Source: Blastocatellia bacterium
Lineage (GTDB): Bacteria; Acidobacteriota; Blastocatellia; UBA7656
Length of the DNA: 64,000 nt
Direction: 5' to 3'
NCBI GenBank assembly: GCA_035275065.1
Contig: DATENM010000105.1
Span: forward strand, 1-64,000
The notes below the pieces were generated by a model. The model ran no database searches. It saw only the letters and a list, made by a program, of their open reading frames with translations, and was not told the origin of the DNA. The number at the start of each line of letters is the position of its first letter. Position 1 is the stretch's first letter. Position numbers and translations under genes: made by a program. Below are positions 1 to 8,700 of this stretch, in pieces.

Positions 1-147
1 GTCGACCTGCAAGACCTCGCCGGAGTTGACGCGGATGGCGCGGCTGATGTCGTAGCCGTGCTGCGGCCCCCACTGCAAGGTCTGCAAGATGATCAGGTCG
101 AGTGTGCCTTGCAGCACCTCGATGCGATTCTGGTGACGACGTTTCAT
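1..147 (-). CDS. PadR-family transcriptional regulator, N-terminal fragment
   Basis: Only the first 49 codons lie in the window; the gene runs off the left edge. The start is the ATG at 145-147, preceded by a good Shine-Dalgarno (GGAGGG). The residues VLQGTLDLIILQTLQWGP and HGYDISRAI form the first helices of the PadR winged-helix fold, followed by the SGEVLQVD stretch typical of the acidobacterial PadR group, whose members often sit next to ABC-type permease genes. Family members are dimeric repressors of about 110 residues and usually autoregulate. The 40-bp palindrome just upstream fits that. The ligand and the neighbouring target gene are outside the window. Confidence 0.85.
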   Translation of the reverse strand, partial: MKRRHQNRIEVLQGTLDLIILQTLQWGPQHGYDISRAIRVNSGEVLQVD

Positions 148-160
148 AAGGCCCTCCAAT

Positions 161-200
161 AAGTAGGCATTCTACACCCCGGTATGTAGGATGTCTACTT
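161..200. promoter_or_regulatory. 40-bp near-perfect palindrome, likely PadR operator
   Basis: The segment reads almost identically on both strands. It contains two half-sites of the form GTAG-N5-CTAC, at 163-175 and 186-198, 23 bp apart, so both face the same side of the helix about two turns apart. It lies 13 bp upstream of the padR start codon. Autoregulatory binding by the adjacent PadR protein is inferred from position and symmetry. Confidence 0.6.
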
Positions 201-717
201 CTTTGGGGGATCAATACCGCAACTGAAAATCCAGAGCCCCATGAGTAACAAAAGGCGGCGCAGCGTTGGCGAAGGCTACGCCGCCCAGGTCAGGATGATA
301 AACAAGCCGCCCGCGCCTCTTTCCGTTAAACCCAATCAAGAACCGCTCTGGTGATTACCGAATTGCCAGCGCCGCTACTTTTTTGCCGACGACCTGGAAA
401 GTCTCTTCCCAGTGGTTAACTGATACCTATCCCGGCGGCCACAAAAACGGCCTGTTGGGGCTGTCGCCCGCGCTCTCGCCCGTGGCACACCATATGCAAT
501 TTCTAATTATCGGCTCATGCTTTACAATGTTTGTGCCCGTTCGATCAATTCATTCGCACAGGGACCCCGTACCCGTGGACTCTTAACTTGGCAACCGAGC
601 AACTGGCCCACCGTCCGATGCTCGTCGTTCGAGATTGCTGGATCATCGTCACGATCCGCCCGCCGCATCGGCTGCCAACTCATCGGAGCTGCGCGCTCTG
701 ATGTGAGGTGAGAGGTT
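201..717. other. Intergenic stretch without a convincing gene
   Basis: No reading frame here has recognisable protein content. An imperfect inverted repeat at 254-285 (arms GGCGGCGCAGC and GGCTACGCCGCC) could form a hairpin. A weak sigma70-like box pair, TTTCTA at 500-505 and TACAAT at 523-528 with 17 bp spacing, may drive the downstream secreted protein gene. Nothing else stands out. Confidence 0.4.
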
Positions 718-2946
718 ATGACAAATCAATCACGTTTCGCCCTTGTCCTTGGCCTGGCAACGGCTCTGACCTTCCTTCTGTTCACGTCTTACTTGCCGAA
801 TCCTTCCATCACGGTCGCCGCGCAGGATGTCAGCCCGACGGCGCTGACCGAGCTTTCCATCGATAACGCTTCGTCGGATAGCGCGTCGCTCGCTTGCGCC
901 TTCGGCCTCGCCGATTCGCCGCAAACGCCGCGCGGCCAGGTGCAGTTTAGCTGGGCTAACAAGCTGACGCCTTCAAGCTACCCGGCGACCCTGCGCGTCG
1001 TCACCATCGGCTTGAACCGGCTAGGCCCGACCGGCCAGGAAGTCCTTCCCGATCAGCTCTACCGCATCGCGATTTATGTTGACCCGGAAAGCGATGGCCC
1101 CGCCGATGGGCAGACGCCGGCGGCGACCTTTCTGGCGCGGGCGCGCGGCAGAGAGAAGGTCTTGACCTTCAACCTCGCCGTGCCGCTGACGATCACCAGC
1201 GGCAGCTTCGTCATCGCCGTCATCGATGAGTTTAAGATCGCAGGCTTCCCCGCGGTCTATGACACGCCGGGCAAATCGTCGCCGCCCGGCTCAGCCTCCT
1301 ACATCAGCCAGGACGGCGGGCAGCACTGGGTCAGCCTCATTGATGTGCCGTTTTCCGGGCAGGGCCAATGCAATCGGCCGGGCAGCTTCTTCATTCGCGC
1401 GACGATTGAAACCGGCGCGGTCGACGCCCTCAACATCACGACGATCAAAGACCCGGCGGCGGTCGAGCCCTGGGACGTCAGCATCGGCAACGGCTTCGCG
1501 CTGGTTACGAATTATGTTTCGGACAACCTGACGGTGATTACGCCAGTCAACCACACCTTCACCAACGTGGCGCTCGGCGATGGGCCGGGCGGCAACAGTG
1601 ATGGGCCGTTCGGCGTCGTCGGGCCGGTTTCAATCGGCCAGGGCGCGGCGGCGGCGGTCAAAGCTTATGTGACGCTGTTCGGATCGAACACCATCCCGTC
1701 AAAAGAATTTCCGATTGATTATGCGAACGTCGGCCAGGGGCGCGTCGTCGTCCTGAACCAGGGGCCGGGCAACAGCTTCACGCCGGCGGTGACGATCAAC
1801 GTCGGCAAAGGGCCGCGCTACCCGGCGATTGCCACGGCGGCGGGCAAGACCAAGCTCTACGTGCCATGCGGCGGGGCCAACCGCGTAGACGTTATCGATA
1901 CCGCCACCAATACGAAGATCGCCGAAATTCCTGTCGGCCTCGATCCGTCGAGCGTCACGGTGGGGCTGGGCGGCGCGAAGCTCTACGTCACCAATTTTGG
2001 CGATGGCACGATCTCGGTCATCGATCCGAAGACCGACCACAAGCTCAAAGACATCCCCGCGCCGAGCGCGCCGGTGCCGCAGTCGTTCGGCATGGCCAGC
2101 GTCAACGTGCCTCTGACCAATCCCTGGCGCGGCGCCATTGCGGCGAGCAATGGCAACCTCTATGTGACCTACTGGGGCAGCGCCGGCAACGTTTTCCCCA
2201 ACGGCGCGATTGTCGAATTCGACACCTGCAACGATCAATTCCTGCGCGCCATGCTCGACGATCAGACGCGCGGCACAGCGGCGGGCAGCGCCGGCGCTTC
2301 GGGGATTGCCGCGCCGACCGCGCCGCTCGTGCGTGACAGCGCGACGGGGACGACGCCGGGAGCGGGCGGCGGCGGCGGCGGGCCGTTCGGCATTGCGGCG
2401 AGCGGCACTACCAATCACCCGCTGATCTTCACAGACGATGGCGCTGGCGTCATCGGACTGCTCGACACGCGCATCGATCAAGTCGTGTCGGTGCCGCTCG
2501 ACGGTTTGAAGATGTGCGTCAGGCCGCGCGGCGTCGCCACTGGCGTTGATTCGACCATCAACTTGCCGATGCCGCCGCCGCCGCTGTCGAACCGCCTCGC
2601 GGTGGTCGCCTGTGGCCAGCCGGATAACGCCGTGGTACTGGTGAGCGTGCCGCCCGAGCAGGCGCAGAGCATCGCCGGATTCCCGGTCATTGATTCGGTG
2701 ACCATTGATGACAACGTGCGCTTGTCGGGCAGCGGCTTTGAGGATGGTGATCGCATCGAGGCGTTCGACCCAAGCACAGGCACCTGCCTGACCTTCAACA
2801 AGCCGAAGAAGATCAAGAAGGACGGCAAGATATTCCTGCAACGCGGGCGGCTGAGCGACGGGCGAGCGCCGAGTGAAATCAACGGCGTGCTAATTCGTTT
2901 CATCCATGAAGACGGCACGGTGATCCTGCTCGTGCCGGGCCAGTAG
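718..2946 (+). CDS. Secreted YVTN-type beta-propeller protein with C-terminal IPT-like domain
   Basis: This is a 742-residue exported protein. Residues 1-36 have a short basic start, a hydrophobic core and an AAQ cleavage region, so a Sec signal peptide is likely. Roughly residues 250-560 contain YVTN-like blades such as KLYVTNFGDGTISVIDP and TKIAEIPVGLDPSSV, the repeat class of surface-layer beta-propellers. The last 85 residues (VTIDDNVRLSGSGFEDGD onward) resemble an IPT/TIG immunoglobulin-like fold. The start ATG has a GAGG ribosome-binding site. Such proteins are common in Acidobacteriota and probably act at the cell surface; no enzymatic residues are evident. The G-rich loop near residues 543-560 is low complexity. 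Confidence 0.75.
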   Translation: MTNQSRFALVLGLATALTFLLFTSYLPNPSITVAAQDVSPTALTELSIDNASSDSASLACAFGLADSPQTPRGQVQFSWANKLTPSSYPATLRVVTIGLNRLGPTGQEVLPDQLYRIAIYVDPESDGPADGQTPAATFLARARGREKVLTFNLAVPLTITSGSFVIAVIDEFKIAGFPAVYDTPGKSSPPGSASYISQDGGQHWVSLIDVPFSGQGQCNRPGSFFIRATIETGAVDALNITTIKDPAAVEPWDVSIGNGFALVTNYVSDNLTVITPVNHTFTNVALGDGPGGNSDGPFGVVGPVSIGQGAAAAVKAYVTLFGSNTIPSKEFPIDYANVGQGRVVVLNQGPGNSFTPAVTINVGKGPRYPAIATAAGKTKLYVPCGGANRVDVIDTATNTKIAEIPVGLDPSSVTVGLGGAKLYVTNFGDGTISVIDPKTDHKLKDIPAPSAPVPQSFGMASVNVPLTNPWRGAIAASNGNLYVTYWGSAGNVFPNGAIVEFDTCNDQFLRAMLDDQTRGTAAGSAGASGIAAPTAPLVRDSATGTTPGAGGGGGGPFGIAASGTTNHPLIFTDDGAGVIGLLDTRIDQVVSVPLDGLKMCVRPRGVATGVDSTINLPMPPPPLSNRLAVVACGQPDNAVVLVSVPPEQAQSIAGFPVIDSVTIDDNVRLSGSGFEDGDRIEAFDPSTGTCLTFNKPKKIKKDGKIFLQRGRLSDGRAPSEINGVLIRFIHEDGTVILLVPGQ

Positions 2947-2950
2947 GAAC

Positions 2951-3038
2951 GACGCGGCGACGCGGCGACGCGGCGACGGGAAACCTGGCAACAAGGCTTG
3001 ATGTTGTTCCTTCACCGTGTCGCCGCGTCGCCGCGTCT
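2951..3038. repeat. Dyad repeat built from GACGCGGC octamers
   Basis: The left arm (2951-2978) is three tandem GACGCGGC units. The right arm (3014-3038) carries the complementary GTCGCCGC units, giving a long G+C hairpin. It belongs to a family of tandem-unit hairpins between genes in this window. It sits between two genes on the same strand and extends to within 20 bp of the next start, so it would produce spurious upstream start codons if ignored. Confidence 0.75.
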
Positions 3039-3055
3039 CTTTCGTGCGTAGCGCG

Positions 3056-4009
3056 ATGAGTCAGTCATTTCACTTTCAGATTGCCGCCGAAGATACGGGG
3101 CGACGGCTCGATGAATTTCTCGCCTCGCGCTTCGGCGGCCTATCGCGCATGCGCTTGCAGAACCTGATCAAGGCGGGCGTCTGTCAAATCAATGACGAAC
3201 GGATGCCACCCGGTTGGCGGCTATTGGCGGGCGATGTGGTCAAGATTACGCTCGACGATGCGCCGCCGACGGCGATGGAGCCGGAGCCGACGCCGCTCGA
3301 CATCCTCTACGAAGACGAGCAGATCATCGTCGTCGTCAAGCCGGCAGGCTTGCTCGTCCATCCGAACAAAGGCACCAAGCGCGGCACCCTCGCCAACGCC
3401 CTCGCCTATCATCTCAACCGCGACTACTACGACGCGGCGGCCACGCTCGCGACGCCGACGCATGGCGAAGCGCACGCGTTGATGCGGCCCGGCTTGGTCC
3501 ACCGCCTTGATCGCGCAACCTCGGGGGTGATGGTCGTCGCCAAAACGCAACGCGCGCTCAGCCAGTTGTCGCGCCACTTCAACCGCCGCCTGATTGACAA
3601 GCGTTACCTGGCGCTCGTCGCCGGTGCGGTCACCGCTGATGCCGGGCAATGGCAAGCGCCGATTGAGCGCCGCGACGAGCAGCAGCCGCACTGGTGGGTA
3701 AGCGACGGCGGCAAGCCTTCGGTAACCAACTTCACTGTGCGCGAGCGGTTCGCGGAAGCGACTCTTTTAGAGCTAGAGCCGGTCACGGGCCGCACCAATC
3801 AGTTGCGTATTCACGCGGCCTACGTTGGCCATCCGATCATCGGCGATGAGATTTATGGCGACGCGGAAGAGGGACGCGGCGACGCGCCGCGATTGTGCCT
3901 GCACGCATGGCGGCTGGCCTTTCATCATCCGGTGAGCGGTGAGTGGCAGGAATTTGTCGCGCCCTTGCCAGCAGACTTTGCCGACTTGATCGCCGCGTTG
4001 CGTGATTAA
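3056..4009 (+). CDS. RluA-family rRNA/tRNA pseudouridine synthase (RluC/RluD type)
   Basis: This 317-residue enzyme isomerises specific uridines in structured RNA to pseudouridine. Residues 15-70 form an S4 RNA-binding domain (RRLDEFLASRFGGLSRMRLQ). The catalytic domain starts near residue 80 and holds the diagnostic HRLDRATSG motif at 149-157, with catalytic Asp152. The GRTNQLRIHAA motif is intact. An in-frame GTG at 3017 would start inside the octamer repeat, so the ATG at 3056 is preferred; it gives the normal family N-terminus. The stop overlaps the convergent histidine kinase stop by four bases. Whether the target is the 23S RluC or RluD site cannot be told from sequence. Confidence 0.93.
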   Translation: MSQSFHFQIAAEDTGRRLDEFLASRFGGLSRMRLQNLIKAGVCQINDERMPPGWRLLAGDVVKITLDDAPPTAMEPEPTPLDILYEDEQIIVVVKPAGLLVHPNKGTKRGTLANALAYHLNRDYYDAAATLATPTHGEAHALMRPGLVHRLDRATSGVMVVAKTQRALSQLSRHFNRRLIDKRYLALVAGAVTADAGQWQAPIERRDEQQPHWWVSDGGKPSVTNFTVRERFAEATLLELEPVTGRTNQLRIHAAYVGHPIIGDEIYGDAEEGRGDAPRLCLHAWRLAFHHPVSGEWQEFVAPLPADFADLIAALRD

Positions 4010-6390
4010 GACAACAGCGAGCGCAGGGCGGCTTGAAGCTCGAAGACGCGGAAGGGCTTGCTGAGCGTGGCGTCAATACAGTCGGTCTCCGCGGCGCGCT
4101 CGCTGGCGCGCTCCGAGCCATAGCCGCTCATCAGCACGATACGGGTCTGCGGCTGGCGCGCTTTGATGGCGGTGGCTGCGGCGATGCCGTCTTGTTTCGG
4201 CATCGCCAGGTCTGTGAAGACAATATCAAAGGTACGCTGCTCGGCCTGTCGCAGGCCGGCTTCGGCGCTCGCCGTGACGGTCACACGATGGCCCATGTCG
4301 GTCAGCAGCGCGGCCAGCACGGTGCCGACCGGTTCCTCGTCGTCAATCACCAGCACCTCAAGGCTGCGCACCGCCGCATCGGTCAGCGCGCTGATGGTTT
4401 CATACTTCGGCAGTCGCGCAATCGGCAGCAGGATGGTGAAGGCGGCGCCGCGTCGCGGCTGGCTTTCGACATCAATGCGCCCGCCGTGGCGCTCGACGAT
4501 GCGATAGGTTTCGCTCAGTCCCATCCCCAGGCCCGACACCCCCTTGGTGGTAAAGAACGGCTCGAAGATGCGCTGCTTGACCTCTTCCGACATGCCGCCG
4601 CCGGTATCGGCAAAGCTCAAGATCAGGTAGCGGTCGTCCGCCGTGGCGCGCACCACCAGCCGCCCGCCCTCCGGCATGGCGTCGAGGGCGTTGAAGATGA
4701 TGTTGACGAAGACTTCGCGCAGCTCCGACGGCTCGCCATTAATCAGAACGGCGTCGTCCGCCTGCCAGTCGAGCTGCACATCGTACTTGACGCCGCGCGC
4801 CTCGGCGTCGTGCCGCCAGCGCGGGCGCGTGATGTCAATGGCGTCCTGCACGATGTCGCCGACGCAGAGCGGCAGAAAGTTGTCGGCGCCCGAGCCGCCG
4901 CGCGCGAAGTTCTGGATGCGCTCGACCATGCGCGCCGCGTCTTTGGCCGACTGCTCGACGACGCGCAGGTGGTTTTCGACTTCGGTGCCTTTGACCTTGG
5001 GGAGAGAGAGCTGTGTGTAACCGAGCACGGCGGCCAGGGCGTTGTTGAAGTTGTGGGCGACGCCCGATGCCAGTTGCCCGAGCGCCCGCAGCTTATCGGC
5101 TTGTAAGGCGCGCTCCTGTTCGCGCTGCTGTTCCGTAACGTCGCGCAGCAAGGCGATGGCGCCCACCAGCTGATTCTGCTGATTAAAGAGCGGCGAGGCG
5201 TCAACCGCCAGAAAGATGCGCTGATCATCAAAACGCCTGAACCAGAGGCGCGCTTCGACGACGCGCTGTTCGCGCAGTGCCGTCTCCACGGGCAGATTTT
5301 CAATCGCGATCTTGATGCCACGGTCATCTGTGAAATGCTCGACCGGCGCATAATCCGTGGCCGTGTGGGGCGGGTTGGCGGGCAGTCCGAGCAGGGCGCG
5401 GGCGCGGCAATTGGCGCGGATCAAGTTGGCCTGGGCGTCAAAGATCATGAAGCCTTCGACCATCTGCTCGATGGTGGCGTTGAGGCTGGCGCGCTCGCGC
5501 TCGGCCTCTTCGCGGGCGCGGTAGAGCTCTGTCAGGTCGCGGATGATCTGCACGAGTCCAATGAGGTTGCCGGCCTCGTCGTTGATCGGATCAAGGCTGA
5601 CGGCGACCGGGTAGGCCGCAATGATGCCGGCAGGCAGCTCGATGAAGGCGCGTTCCTTCTTGTGTCGCAGATTACAAATTGGACAGGCGTCGGCGGGGAC
5701 CGTGCCGCGAGCCTCGTGGATGATGGCGCTGACCGGGCGACCGATGACCTGTTCCGGTGTTAACCCGTTGGCCTCGTAAAACGCGCGGTTGGCGCGCACC
5801 AGTTGATCGTCGCGGTCAATCAGCAGGATCTGATCGGCCATGGCGTCAAAGGTTGTCTGCCATTCGTGGTGCGCCGCCTCGGCCTCGGCGCGCGCCAGTT
5901 GCTCGCGCCCGAACAGCCGGGCATAGAGCTGGTTGATGTGTTCGGCTTCGAGGCGCGCCGCTTTTTCGCGAGCCAGCAGGTTGCCGGGCACGGGCTCGTC
6001 GCGCCGGCCTTCGGCGGGGGCGACAGCGGTGAACAGCACGCAACGCTCAGCGTGGAACTCGACCGGCACCGCTACGAACCGCATGGCCAGGGCTTCGCCT
6101 GACTTGGTGTAAAGAGCGACTTTCTGGCCGGTCACCGCATGGCCGGCGCGCAGGCAGCGGGCGGCCTCGCGGCGCTCTGTGGCCGAGCGCCACAGCACTT
6201 CCGCAACCGCCTGGTTAATCAACTCGTCGCGCCTGTAACCGGCAGTCTCAAGGAAGGCGTCATTCACCTCCAGCAGCCGCCCTTCCTTAAGCGTGATGAT
6301 GGCGTGCGGGTGTGGCGTCGCCTTGAAGACAATGGCAAACAGGTCTTCCGCCTCACCCGCCATGTTCTTCTGTTCCAGTTTGCGTCTCAT
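4006..6390 (-). CDS. Hybrid PAS sensor histidine kinase with C-terminal receiver domain
   Basis: This 794-residue protein has no membrane helix, so it is a cytoplasmic sensor. The order is PAS (about 12-120), coiled coil (138-175), PAS (about 178-292), PAS (about 300-425), HisKA dimerisation domain with phospho-acceptor His446 (SGVAHNFNNAL), HATPase_c with N box (NIIFNALDAMP), G1 (DTGGGM) and G2 (GLGMGL) about 555-657, and a receiver domain 678-794 with phospho-acceptor Asp727 and conserved Lys778. The second PAS carries a CPIC cysteine pair at 236-239, which might bind metal or sense redox. The ATG at 6363 is an alternative start. No separate response regulator is adjacent, so output is probably by phosphotransfer. 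Confidence 0.92.
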   Translation of the reverse strand: MRRKLEQKNMAGEAEDLFAIVFKATPHPHAIITLKEGRLLEVNDAFLETAGYRRDELINQAVAEVLWRSATERREAARCLRAGHAVTGQKVALYTKSGEALAMRFVAVPVEFHAERCVLFTAVAPAEGRRDEPVPGNLLAREKAARLEAEHINQLYARLFGREQLARAEAEAAHHEWQTTFDAMADQILLIDRDDQLVRANRAFYEANGLTPEQVIGRPVSAIIHEARGTVPADACPICNLRHKKERAFIELPAGIIAAYPVAVSLDPINDEAGNLIGLVQIIRDLTELYRAREEAERERASLNATIEQMVEGFMIFDAQANLIRANCRARALLGLPANPPHTATDYAPVEHFTDDRGIKIAIENLPVETALREQRVVEARLWFRRFDDQRIFLAVDASPLFNQQNQLVGAIALLRDVTEQQREQERALQADKLRALGQLASGVAHNFNNALAAVLGYTQLSLPKVKGTEVENHLRVVEQSAKDAARMVERIQNFARGGSGADNFLPLCVGDIVQDAIDITRPRWRHDAEARGVKYDVQLDWQADDAVLINGEPSELREVFVNIIFNALDAMPEGGRLVVRATADDRYLILSFADTGGGMSEEVKQRIFEPFFTTKGVSGLGMGLSETYRIVERHGGRIDVESQPRRGAAFTILLPIARLPKYETISALTDAAVRSLEVLVIDDEEPVGTVLAALLTDMGHRVTVTASAEAGLRQAEQRTFDIVFTDLAMPKQDGIAAATAIKARQPQTRIVLMSGYGSERASERAAETDCIDATLSKPFRVFELQAALRSLLS

Positions 6391-6499
6391 ACGGACGTCA
6401 TACTCTTAACGAATATGGGTCAGCGACCGCTGATATCAAGGAGCCGGCCACGATGGCTTGTGTTGCATTACTAGTGATGCCGGCGAAAAAGGGGGAGGG

Positions 6500-6600
6500 A
6501 AAAAAGGCTCGCGAACGCGTCCGGCAACTTGCCGCCTCGATTCTATGCCTTGCTTACGCATCTCCTTACAGGCACCACATCAGGTTCGGCAGATGCCAGA
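6500..6600 (-). ncRNA. Candidate structured small RNA, class unknown
   Basis: Read on the minus strand, bases 6600-6587 (TCTGGCA-T-CTGCCG) pair with 6534-6520 (CGGCAAG-T-TGCCGGA) with only one bulge and one wobble. The enclosed loop holds a second helix (6570-6575 with 6545-6550) and a GUAA-capped three-bp hairpin at 6551-6560. A TACAAT box lies just upstream (6604-6609) and a run of six T residues follows at 6505-6500. No known family was matched: signal recognition particle RNA and the TPP riboswitch share only short words with it. Confidence 0.3.
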
Positions 6601-6683
6601 TTGTAGCATCCATACAGGCTTTGCGCCATTCAATTGTTCTGCCGCGTGGCTTTCCGCGACGGCAGCGGTCGTGTAGGATAAAT

Positions 6684-6780
6684 GATGAGTGATGAGTGAT
6701 GAGTGATGAGTAATAAGCTGGCGGAAAGGTGTGAATCACCGCCACCGCAACTCATCACTCCTCACTCCTCACTCGTCACT
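6684..6780. repeat. Dyad repeat of GATGAGT heptamers
   Basis: The left arm 6684-6711 is four tandem GATGAGT units. The right arm 6750-6780 is the complementary, slightly diverged array (ACTCATC, ACTCCTC and ACTCGTC units). The pair can fold into a long hairpin with a 38-nt loop. It ends 18 bp before the thrS start and would add a spurious 32-residue N-terminus to ThrRS if translation were assumed from 6703. Confidence 0.8.
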
Positions 6781-6798
6781 TGGAAGAGGAGAGCGACG

Positions 6799-8601
6799 AT
6801 GGGGGAAGATTTTCAAAGCGATCAGGATTTTGCGCTCGGCGCGGCAGACTTCGGCTCCGAGCGGGAGTACAAATTACACTGTTTGCGCCATTCGACTTCG
6901 CACATCATGGCCGCCGCCGTGCAGCAGGTCTTTCCCGAAGCGAAGTTCGGCATTGGCCCGCCGATCAAAAACGGCTTCTATTATGATATGCAATTGTCGC
7001 GGGCGCTGACGCCGGAAGACCTCGAAGAGGTCGAGCGGCGCATGAAGCAGATTGTCAAAGAGAATCGCGAGTTTCAGCGCGCCAACTGGGACAAGCCGCG
7101 GGCGCTCGACTTCTTCGGCGCGCACCACCAGGAATTCAAGCTTGAGCTGATCAAGGGCATCCCGTCGGAAACCGTATCCATCTACAGTATCGGCGAGTTC
7201 ACAGATCTCTGCGCCGGGCCGCACGTCCGCCGCACCGGCGAGTGCAAACACTTCAAGCTCACCTCGGTCGCCGGCGCTTACTGGCGCGGCAACGAAAAGA
7301 ACCCGATGCTCCAGCGCATCTATGGCACGGTCTGGCCGACGAAAGACGAGCTTGAAGAGCATCTGCACAATCTCGAAGAAGCCCGGCGGCGCGATCATCG
7401 GCGTCTGGGCCGCGAGCTAGAGCTGTTCATGCTGCACGAGTGGGCGCCGGGCGCGACCTTCTGGCTGCCTAAAGGAACTGTAGTCTATAACACTTTGCAG
7501 GAGAAGATGCGGCGGCTGCTGCGCCACAACGGCTACGTCGAAGTCAAAGCGCCCTTGCTTGCCAACGAGCAGTTGTTCAAGACTTCGGGACACTGGCAGC
7601 ACTACAAAGACGATATGTTCATCGTTGACGATGAAGAGGCGAAGGCGGCGCACAAAGAGAATGCCGAGTTCGCGCTCAAGCCGATGAACTGCCCCGAAGC
7701 CATGCTGATCTTTGGCGCCAAGCGGCGCAGCTATCGCGAGCTGCCCTTGCGGCTGGCCGAGCAGAGCGTGCTGCACCGCAACGAGCGCGCCGGGGCGCTT
7801 TCGGGGCTGACCCGTGTGCGCCAGTTCCAGCAGGACGACGCGCACATCTTCGTCACCGAAGCGCAGATCGGCGATGAGGTGAACCGCCTGTTGAACCTGG
7901 TGGCGCGCGTCTATAAAGCGTTCGACATGCCGTTCCGCTTCGTGCTGTCGACGCGCAACCCGGAAAAGTTCATGGGCGACGTGGCGGTGTGGGACAAAGC
8001 CGAAGCGATGCTGCGCGACATGCTTGAGCAGAGCAAGCTGGAATACAGCATCGCTCCGGGCGACGCGGCGTTTTATGGGCCGAAGATCGATCAACTGGTG
8101 ATGGACTCGCTCAAGCGCGAGCATCAGCTGGGAACGATTCAGCTCGACTTTCAACAGCCGTCGAACTTCGACCTGACCTATGTCAACGAGCACAACGCCG
8201 AGTCGCGTCCGGTCGTGATTCACCGGGCGATCTACGGCTCGTACGAGCGCTTCATCGCCATCCTGATCGAGCACTACGCCGGCGCCTTTCCGGTCTGGTT
8301 CGCGCCGGTGCAGGCGAAGGTGCTATCGATTTCGGAGAAGACTGCCGATTACGCGCAGCAGGTCTACGAGTGCTTGATGGAAGAAGACCTGCGCGTCGAG
8401 CTTGACGTGCGCGACGACAAAATCGGTGCCAAGATTCGTGACGCGCAGCTAGAGAAGGTGCCTTACATGCTGGTCGTCGGTGCCAAGGAAGCCGAAGCCG
8501 GCGCGGTCGCCGTGCGCTCACGCGAGAAAGGCGACGAAGGCGCAGTGCCGCTCGCGGAGTTCGCCGCCCGCATCAAGTCGGAATCCAGCTTTGAATACTA
8601 G
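6799..8601 (+). CDS. thrS: Threonyl-tRNA synthetase lacking the N-terminal TGS domain
   Basis: This 600-residue class II synthetase charges tRNA-Thr. Residues 25-180 are the editing domain, with the metal-binding HSTSH (31-35) and C138-AGP-H142 pairs. The catalytic core follows, with motif 2 (VLHRNERAGAL) and the zinc ligands Cys298, His349 and His475 that select threonine. The C-terminal 100 residues are the anticodon-binding domain (KVLSISEKTADYA onward). Standard bacterial ThrRS is about 640 residues and begins with a ubiquitin-like TGS domain. Here that domain is absent and the upstream frame reads into the heptamer repeat. The ATG at 6799 has a GGAGAG ribosome-binding site and is preferred over the ATG at 6703. 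Confidence 0.95.
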   Translation: MGEDFQSDQDFALGAADFGSEREYKLHCLRHSTSHIMAAAVQQVFPEAKFGIGPPIKNGFYYDMQLSRALTPEDLEEVERRMKQIVKENREFQRANWDKPRALDFFGAHHQEFKLELIKGIPSETVSIYSIGEFTDLCAGPHVRRTGECKHFKLTSVAGAYWRGNEKNPMLQRIYGTVWPTKDELEEHLHNLEEARRRDHRRLGRELELFMLHEWAPGATFWLPKGTVVYNTLQEKMRRLLRHNGYVEVKAPLLANEQLFKTSGHWQHYKDDMFIVDDEEAKAAHKENAEFALKPMNCPEAMLIFGAKRRSYRELPLRLAEQSVLHRNERAGALSGLTRVRQFQQDDAHIFVTEAQIGDEVNRLLNLVARVYKAFDMPFRFVLSTRNPEKFMGDVAVWDKAEAMLRDMLEQSKLEYSIAPGDAAFYGPKIDQLVMDSLKREHQLGTIQLDFQQPSNFDLTYVNEHNAESRPVVIHRAIYGSYERFIAILIEHYAGAFPVWFAPVQAKVLSISEKTADYAQQVYECLMEEDLRVELDVRDDKIGAKIRDAQLEKVPYMLVVGAKEAEAGAVAVRSREKGDEGAVPLAEFAARIKSESSFEY

Positions 8602-8605
8602 GGGC

Positions 8606-8687
8606 CAGGTGTTGGCTGTCAGGCGTCGGGTATGAAAGACGGGCATGAAACTTCACCCGGCACCCGACGCCTGACAGCCAACACCTG
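8606..8687. repeat. 26-bp perfect inverted repeat
   Basis: Arms 8606-8631 and 8662-8687 are perfectly complementary (left arm begins CAGGTGTTGGCTGTC) with a 30-nt loop. The right arm continues as degenerate CTGACACCC units to within a few bases of the next start codon. It belongs to the tandem-unit hairpin family and lies between two same-strand genes, leaving the next gene with no visible Shine-Dalgarno. Confidence 0.8.
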
Positions 8688-8700
8688 ACACCCAATACCC

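Larger units (their letters stand above)
6391..6798. other. Intergenic region with RNA-like fold and heptamer repeat
   Basis: This 408-bp gap separates the divergent kinase and thrS genes. The left half holds a potential structured transcript on the minus strand (6500-6600, listed separately). The right half is a tandem-heptamer dyad repeat (6684-6780). No reading frame looks like a protein, and none encodes the TGS domain that is missing from the thrS product downstream. Confidence 0.5.

Noticed and set aside
383..711. Two short plus-strand frames (67 and 64 codons)
   Set aside because: Neither has a ribosome-binding site or family-like composition; they overlap each other and look like chance frames.
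1699..2841. 380-codon open frame on the minus strand
   Set aside because: It is the antisense shadow of the secreted propeller gene; high G+C keeps the opposite frame open, and the residues are Arg/Ala/His-rich without motifs.
6500..6600. Signal recognition particle RNA or TPP riboswitch
   Set aside because: CCGAACCTG and AAGCAAGGC recall these RNAs, but the SRP core GGAAGGAAGCA and the TPP CUGAGA element are absent.
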